Under the pieces are notes generated by a model. That model saw only the letters and a list, made by a program, of their open reading frames with translations, ran no database searches and had not been told where the DNA came from. From assembly GCA_028866435.1 (NCBI GenBank), contig JAGWIC010000016.1, positions 1-40,791 of the forward strand: 40,791 bases of DNA, read 5' to 3'. The stretch's first letter is position 1. Each line of letters opens with the position of its first letter. The position numbers were made by a program, and so were the translations under genes. Below, one piece after another: positions 36,679 to 40,791 of the stretch. Source of the stretch: Lysobacteraceae bacterium (lineage in GTDB: Bacteria > Pseudomonadota > Gammaproteobacteria > Xanthomonadales > Rhodanobacteraceae).

Positions 36679-36709
36679 TTCACATACGATACTGGCCGTG
36701 CGGTAAAAT
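36679..36709 (+). promoter_or_regulatory. Possible sigma-70 promoter of anr
   Basis: TTCACA (36679-36684) and TAAAAT (36704-36709) are each 5/6 matches to the -35 and -10 consensus, but the spacer is 19 bp, slightly long. A TTGAT half-site occurs at 36671-36675 without its partner. It lies 62 bp before the chosen start. Confidence 0.4.
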
Positions 36710-36771
36710 GCGCGGCGGTAGCGGTGGTTTGGGTCGCGAACGCTTTGCACCGAATTTCACGGGTGGCCGGG

Positions 36772-37548
36772 ATGACGCTCAAGATGATCGAAACCACGAC
36801 GAACCTTCTCGATATCGACGCGCTGCGACGTAGTTGCAGCTCCTGTGCGCTGCATGAAGTGTGCCTGCCTGCGGGTATCGGCCGCGGCGATCTCGAACAA
36901 CTGGACGCCACCGTTCGCGACATCCGCGTGCTCGACCGCGGCAAGGCCGTGTTTCGCCAGGGCGAGGCGTTCACCGCGCTGTTCGTGGTCCGCTCCGGCT
37001 CGCTGAAGACCTTTGTGGAAAGCCCTGGCGGCGACATGCAGGTGCTGGGCTTTCATCTGCCCGGCGAGCTGGTGGGCCTGGATGGGCTCACCAATGACCA
37101 TTACCGGTGCAGCACCGAGGCGCTGGAGCGAACCAGCATCTGCGAACTGCCTTACGCAAAGCTGCAAAAGCTGGCCGGCGAGGTGCCCGCCCTGCAGCGC
37201 CAGCTGATGCGGGTGATCAGCCGTGAAATGGTCGCCGAGCACGGCCACATGGTGATGATGGGCAAGCAGCAGGCGCAGGAGCGGCTGGCGATCTTCCTGT
37301 ACAGCATTTCCGGGCGTTACGCCCGCCTGTCCCGCGACCCCTACGCGCTGGTGCTGTCGATGTCGCGCTATGACATCGCCAACTACCTGGGCCTGGTGGT
37401 GGAGACGGTCAGCCGCCTGTTCAGCCGCATGGAGGCGGCCGGCGTGCTGGCCGTGAGCCGGAAGTCGGTACGCATCCTGCGGCCCGATCTGCTGGTGGAG
37501 ATGTGCGGCAGCCACCTGGCGAATGCCTGCGACGAGAAGCTGGGCTGA
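36772..37548 (+). CDS. anr: Anr/FNR-type oxygen-sensing transcription regulator
   Basis: The 258-residue Crp/FNR-family activator has an N-terminal CxxCx5C cluster (Cys22, Cys25, Cys31) and a fourth ligand Cys124 in TSICELPY, the arrangement that binds an oxygen-labile [4Fe-4S] cluster in FNR and Anr. The cyclic-nucleotide-like domain spans about 45-140, followed by the long dimer helix. The helix-turn-helix is [21 protein letters not shown], with the Glu-x2-Ser-Arg recognition set that reads TTGAT half-sites. It is therefore the likely regulator of the boxes in this window. An in-frame GTG at 36724 would add 16 residues; the ATG at 36772 is preferred because FNR-type N-termini are short, but no strong ribosome binding site is seen. 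Confidence 0.92.
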   Translation: MTLKMIETTTNLLDIDALRRSCSSCALHEVCLPAGIGRGDLEQLDATVRDIRVLDRGKAVFRQGEAFTALFVVRSGSLKTFVESPGGDMQVLGFHLPGELVGLDGLTNDHYRCSTEALERTSICELPYAKLQKLAGEVPALQRQLMRVISREMVAEHGHMVMMGKQQAQERLAIFLYSISGRYARLSRDPYALVLSMSRYDIANYLGLVVETVSRLFSRMEAAGVLAVSRKSVRILRPDLLVEMCGSHLANACDEKLG

Positions 37549-37609
37549 TCGGTGCCCGGCAGTGCCGCTGCCGCTCGATCGTTGCGGGCGCCGGGCTCGA
37601 GCGCGCACA

Positions 37610-37640
37610 CGAAAAGGCCACCCGGTGGGTGGCCTTTTCG
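37610..37640. terminator. Bidirectional terminator between anr and tRNA-Pro
   Basis: CGAAAAGGCCACCC (37610-37623) and GGGTGGCCTTTTCG (37627-37640) are perfect 14-bp complements with a three-base loop. The A and T runs at the stem base make it functional in both directions: for anr rightward and for the tRNA leftward. Confidence 0.88.
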
Positions 37641-37648
37641 TCGAATTT

Positions 37649-37725
<77 letters not shown>

Positions 37726-37738
37726 TGGGAAGCCGCGT

Positions 37739-37767
37739 ATCTTAATCGTCGAGTGGGGGCTTGGCAA
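37739..37767 (-). promoter_or_regulatory. Sigma-70 promoter of tRNA-Pro
   Basis: On the minus strand, TTGCCA (complement of 37762-37767) and TAAGAT (complement of 37739-37744) are separated by an ideal 17 bp. A GC-rich discriminator (ACGCGGC) follows, 13 bp before the tRNA 5' end, as in stringently controlled tRNA genes. Confidence 0.75.
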
Positions 37768-37897
37768 CAGTTTCGATGCAGGGGGGCGGCTGCAGGCTGC
37801 CGGCGGGGGATGGCGTTCTGGTAATCTTCACGGCTGCCGTCGCGTGCCGTGCCGTGAGGCGGATTGTTCCCCTTAGCCAGTACCAGTAGAGGATTCC

Positions 37898-39286
37898 ATG
37901 GCGCTTACCCCGGCCCGCACCATGCCCGGCGTGCTCGAGCTGTTGCCGCTCGACCAGATCGCGTTCCAGCGCATGCTCGACGTGATCCGTCGCAACTACG
38001 AGCGTTTCGGCTTCCTGCCGATCGAAACCCCGGTGATCGAGTACTCCGACGTGCTGCTGACCAAGACCGGCGGCGAGACCGAGCGGCAGGTGTATTTCGT
38101 GCAGTCGACCGGCGCCTTGAACGCGGCCAGCAAGGTCGACGAAGGCATGCCGGAGCTGGCGCTGCGCTTCGACCTCACCGTGCCGCTGGCACGCTACGTC
38201 GCCGAGCACGAGCGCGAGTTGAGCTTTCCGTTCCGGCGCTATCAGATGCAGCGCGTGTACCGTGGCGAGCGTGCGCAGCGGGGGCGCTTCCGCGAGTTCT
38301 ACCAGTGCGACATCGACGTGATCGGCAAGGACGCGCTGTCGGTGCGCTACGACGCCGAGATCCCGGCGGTGATCTACAGCGTGTTCCGCGACCTGGCGAT
38401 CGGCCCGTTCACCATCCAGCTCAACAACCGCAAGCTGATGCGCGGCTATTTCGAGAGCCTGGGCATCGTCGACGGCGAACAGCAGATGCTGGTGTTGCGC
38501 GAGGTGGACAAGCTGGACAAGCGCGGCGCCGATTACGTGCGCGACACGCTGACGGGCGAGATGTTCGGGCTCAGTGCAGGCGTGGCGGCGAAGATCCTCG
38601 CCTTCGTGCAGGTCCGTTCGACCTCGCTGCGCGATGCGCTGGACAAGCTCGATGCGCTCGGCGCCGGTCCCGCGGCGATGGAGCAGGGTCGCAACGAGCT
38701 GAAGGAAGTGTTGGGCCTGATCCATGCGTTCGGCGTGCCGGAGACGCACTACGCGCTGAACCTGTCGATCGCGCGCGGCCTCGACTACTACACCGGCACG
38801 GTCTACGAGACCACGCTCAACGAGCATCCGCAGATCGGCTCGATCTGCTCGGGCGGCCGCTACGAGAGCCTGGCCAGCCAGTACACCAAGTCGAAGCTGC
38901 CCGGCGTGGGCATCTCGATCGGCCTGACCCGGCTGTATTGGCAACTGCGCGATGCCGGCCTGATCGACACCGCCACCAGCACGGTCGACGTGCTGGTGAC
39001 CCAGATGGACGAGGCGCAACTGCCGGCGTACCTGGCCCTGGCCAGCGAGCTGCGTGGTGCGGGGATCGCCACCGAGGTGGTGCTGGAGGGCGGCAAGCTG
39101 GGCAAGCAGTTCAAGTACGCCGATCGCGCCGGCATCCGCTTCGTCATCGTGCTGGGCGAGGACGAGATCGCCAAGGGCGTGGTGACGGTGAAGGATCTGC
39201 GTCGCGAAGACCAGTTCGAGGTGGCGCGCAGCGAGCTGGCCAAGACCCTGCGGGTAGAGCTGGAGCAGGCTGCCGCGATGGGCTGA
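37898..39286 (+). CDS. hisS: Histidine-tRNA ligase
   Basis: The 462-residue class II synthetase charges tRNA-His. Motif 1 region [17 protein letters not shown], motif 2 [23 protein letters not shown], the histidine-binding [12 protein letters not shown] and motif 3 [11 protein letters not shown] are all present. The C-terminal anticodon-binding domain follows (about 365-460: [28 protein letters not shown] and [25 protein letters not shown]). Motif 2 has [15 protein letters not shown] instead of the E. coli RHERPQKGRYRQFHQ, so this is a distinct HisRS subgroup. An AGAGGA precedes the ATG. The ammonia-lyase gene follows after 54 bp. Confidence 0.95.
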   Translation: MALTPARTMPGVLELLPLDQIAFQRMLDVIRRNYERFGFLPIETPVIEYSDVLLTKTGGETERQVYFVQSTGALNAASKVDEGMPELALRFDLTVPLARYVAEHERELSFPFRRYQMQRVYRGERAQRGRFREFYQCDIDVIGKDALSVRYDAEIPAVIYSVFRDLAIGPFTIQLNNRKLMRGYFESLGIVDGEQQMLVLREVDKLDKRGADYVRDTLTGEMFGLSAGVAAKILAFVQVRSTSLRDALDKLDALGAGPAAMEQGRNELKEVLGLIHAFGVPETHYALNLSIARGLDYYTGTVYETTLNEHPQIGSICSGGRYESLASQYTKSKLPGVGISIGLTRLYWQLRDAGLIDTATSTVDVLVTQMDEAQLPAYLALASELRGAGIATEVVLEGGKLGKQFKYADRAGIRFVIVLGEDEIAKGVVTVKDLRREDQFEVARSELAKTLRVELEQAAAMG

Positions 39287-39340
39287 TGGCCTGTCAGAGC
39301 AGCGGCGGCCGGCCATTCCATTCGTCAAAGAGGCAGCAAA

Positions 39341-40791
39341 GTGAGCAAAGCACAAACGATCGTTCTCGACGGCAACAGCCTCACCCGCGCACAGCTGGTG
39401 GCGGTGGCCCGTCATGGTGGCCAGGTGAGCCTGGCGCCGGCGGGCCTGCAGCGCGTGCAGCGCGCCGCGGAATTCCTGGCCGCCAAGGTCAGTTGCGGCG
39501 AGCCGACCTATGGCGTCACCACCGGCTTTGGCAGCAATGCGGACAAGCTGCTCGGCGCGCACCGCCTGCGCGACGAGTTGCCGGGCGGCAACCCGCACAA
39601 GCCGGAGGGCAGCCTGCTGGAGGAGCTGCAGCACAACCTGATCATCACCCATGCCGTCTGCGTGGGCAAACCGTTCGGCGAGGAGGTGGTGCGGGCCATG
39701 CTGGTGATCCGCATCAACACCCTGATGCGCGGCCACTCGGGCATCCGGGTCAGCACCCTGGAGGCGTTGACGGCGATGCTCAACGCCGGCGTGGTGCCGG
39801 TGGTGCCGGAAAAGGGTTCGGTCGGCGCCAGCGGCGACCTGGCGCCGCTTTCGCATCTGGCGATCGTGTTGCTGGGTGGGGGCGAGGCGTTCTACCGCGG
39901 CGAGCGGATGACCGGCGCCAAGGCGCTCGAGCGCGCCGGCCTGATGCCGATCCGGCTGTCGTTCAAGGAAGGCCTGGCACTGAACAACGGTACCGCGCAG
40001 ATGCTCGCCACCGGCGTGCTGGCGCTGGATGCGCTGGAACACCTGCTCGACACCGCCGACCTGGCCGCCGCGATGACGCTGGACGCGTTCGCCGGCCGCA
40101 GCGGTGCGCTGCGGCCGGAGGTGCACGCGCTGCGTGCGCACCCGGGCCAGGTCGAGACCGCGCAGCGGGTACGCGGCCTGCTCGCCGGCTCCACCCTGCT
40201 GGACATCCCGTATCACCTGGTGCCGCGGTTCAGGCCGTGGAGCGCCGAGGCGTGGAGCGAGCCGGACGATCAGGCGCTGAGTTTCGACATCGGCTGGGAC
40301 TGGGTGCCGGCCAACCAGCGTCACGGGCGCGAGGCCTTCTACAGCCGCTTCCTGCCGTTCAAGGGTGGCAAGAAGCACCAGCCGCAGGACGCCTACAGCC
40401 TGCGCTGCATGCCGCAGGTGCATGGCGCCGTGCGCGATGCCTGGGCGCAGGCGTGCCGGGTGTTCGAGATCGAGCTGAACTCGGTGACCGACAACCCGTT
40501 GATCTTTCCCGACAACGACGAGTCGCCGTTCATCGAGGAGCAGGTGATCTCGGCCGGCCACTTCCACGGCATGCCGCTGGCGCTGGCGATGAGCTACGTC
40601 AAGGCGGCGATCCCGGTGCTGGCCTCGATCTCGGAGCGGCGGCTGAACAAGCTGGTGGATTCGGCGACCAACGACGGCCTGCCGGCCTTCCTCACCGGCA
40701 ACGAGGACGGCACCGACTCCGGCTTCATGATCGTGCAGTACACCGCCGCCGCGCTGGTCAACGACCTGGCGACGCGGGCGCATCCGGCCAG
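39341..40791 (+). CDS. Aromatic amino acid ammonia-lyase, histidase-like (partial)
   Basis: The frame starts at a GTG and runs off the right edge after 483 codons. It belongs to the MIO-containing lyases: the Ala163-Ser164-Gly165 triad (GSVGASGDLAPLSHLA) forms the electrophilic cofactor, and Tyr57 in YGVTTGFG is the catalytic tyrosine. The substrate-switch position reads Thr-His (IITHAV), closest to the Ser-His of histidase rather than the His-Leu or Phe-Leu of tyrosine and phenylalanine lyases. It carries an extra segment of about 40 residues (around 295-345) before YSLRCMPQVHG that HutH proteins usually lack. No other hut genes are seen, so histidine degradation is not certain. Substrate and true role are open. 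Confidence 0.85.
   Translation, partial: MSKAQTIVLDGNSLTRAQLVAVARHGGQVSLAPAGLQRVQRAAEFLAAKVSCGEPTYGVTTGFGSNADKLLGAHRLRDELPGGNPHKPEGSLLEELQHNLIITHAVCVGKPFGEEVVRAMLVIRINTLMRGHSGIRVSTLEALTAMLNAGVVPVVPEKGSVGASGDLAPLSHLAIVLLGGGEAFYRGERMTGAKALERAGLMPIRLSFKEGLALNNGTAQMLATGVLALDALEHLLDTADLAAAMTLDAFAGRSGALRPEVHALRAHPGQVETAQRVRGLLAGSTLLDIPYHLVPRFRPWSAEAWSEPDDQALSFDIGWDWVPANQRHGREAFYSRFLPFKGGKKHQPQDAYSLRCMPQVHGAVRDAWAQACRVFEIELNSVTDNPLIFPDNDESPFIEEQVISAGHFHGMPLALAMSYVKAAIPVLASISERRLNKLVDSATNDGLPAFLTGNEDGTDSGFMIVQYTAAALVNDLATRAHPA

Noticed and set aside
36671..36684. TTGAT half-site upstream of anr as an autoregulatory box
   Set aside because: The second half (TCACA) does not match RTCAA, so there is no palindrome; a sigma-70 promoter overlaps instead.
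36724..36771. GTG start extending Anr by 16 residues
   Set aside because: The added sequence does not resemble FNR/Anr N-termini and has no ribosome binding site; kept only as an alternative.
37742..40783. A 1013-codon open frame antisense to hisS and the ammonia-lyase
   Set aside because: Opposite strand of two strongly identified enzymes; composition is typical of antisense reading in high GC.

Overview
This window is GC-rich chromosomal DNA from a gammaproteobacterium. The hisS, pyrC, PHB and Anr-type genes, together with a CydABX/CydDC oxidase, suggest the Xanthomonadales, most likely Rhodanobacteraceae (Rhodanobacter/Dyella-like). That placement is inference from gene content, not a database match. 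No mobile elements, CRISPR arrays or rRNA genes are seen.

Layout. (1) 191-11324, minus strand: an apparent 12-gene operon phaC - maoC/pta - ackA - atpDCQRBEFAG. The atp genes have the order and the extra atpQ/atpR genes of an N-type ATPase, with no separate delta gene. Most junctions overlap or nearly touch. (2) 11325-14323: hsp20, a tandem universal stress protein and an OmpW-type porin. (3) 14444-21352: cytochrome bd genes cydA-cydB-cydX, a terminator, then the assembly exporter cydDC. (4) 21362-24991: PHB metabolism (PhaZ/PhaC-like hydrolase, phasin, acetoacetyl-CoA reductase) and a small CxxC protein. (5) 25074-31545: a persulfide-sensor-type ArsR repressor divergent from sqr - DUF2892 - RND adaptor - RND pump. 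(6) 31625-36660: pyrC, two more universal stress proteins and a P1B-5 metal ATPase with a C-terminal hemerythrin domain. (7) 36772-40791: an Anr/FNR-type [4Fe-4S] regulator, tRNA-Pro(CGG), hisS and the start of an aromatic amino acid ammonia-lyase.

What ties it together. I find eight 14-bp FNR/Anr boxes (TTGAY-N4-RTCAA) and two one-mismatch boxes, all in intergenic DNA. Downstream of the boxes, usually at exactly 22 bp, lies a -10-like hexamer; this is the geometry of a class II FNR promoter (box centred at -41.5). They face hsp20, all three usp genes, ompW, cydA, phasin, the PhaZ-like gene, sqr, the phaC-ack-atp operon and an unseen gene beyond the left edge. The window also encodes the likely cognate regulator, Anr. 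I read the region as an oxygen-limitation island: high-affinity respiration, acyl-CoA to acyl-phosphate to ATP conversion, an ATP-driven ion pump, PHB turnover, sulfide oxidation and stress proteins under one oxygen sensor.

The most novel-looking items are the fusion of PHB/acetate-kinase metabolism with an N-ATPase in one Anr-type operon, the b-delta hybrid AtpF, a CydX carrying an extra N-terminal membrane helix, and the repeated promoter architecture.
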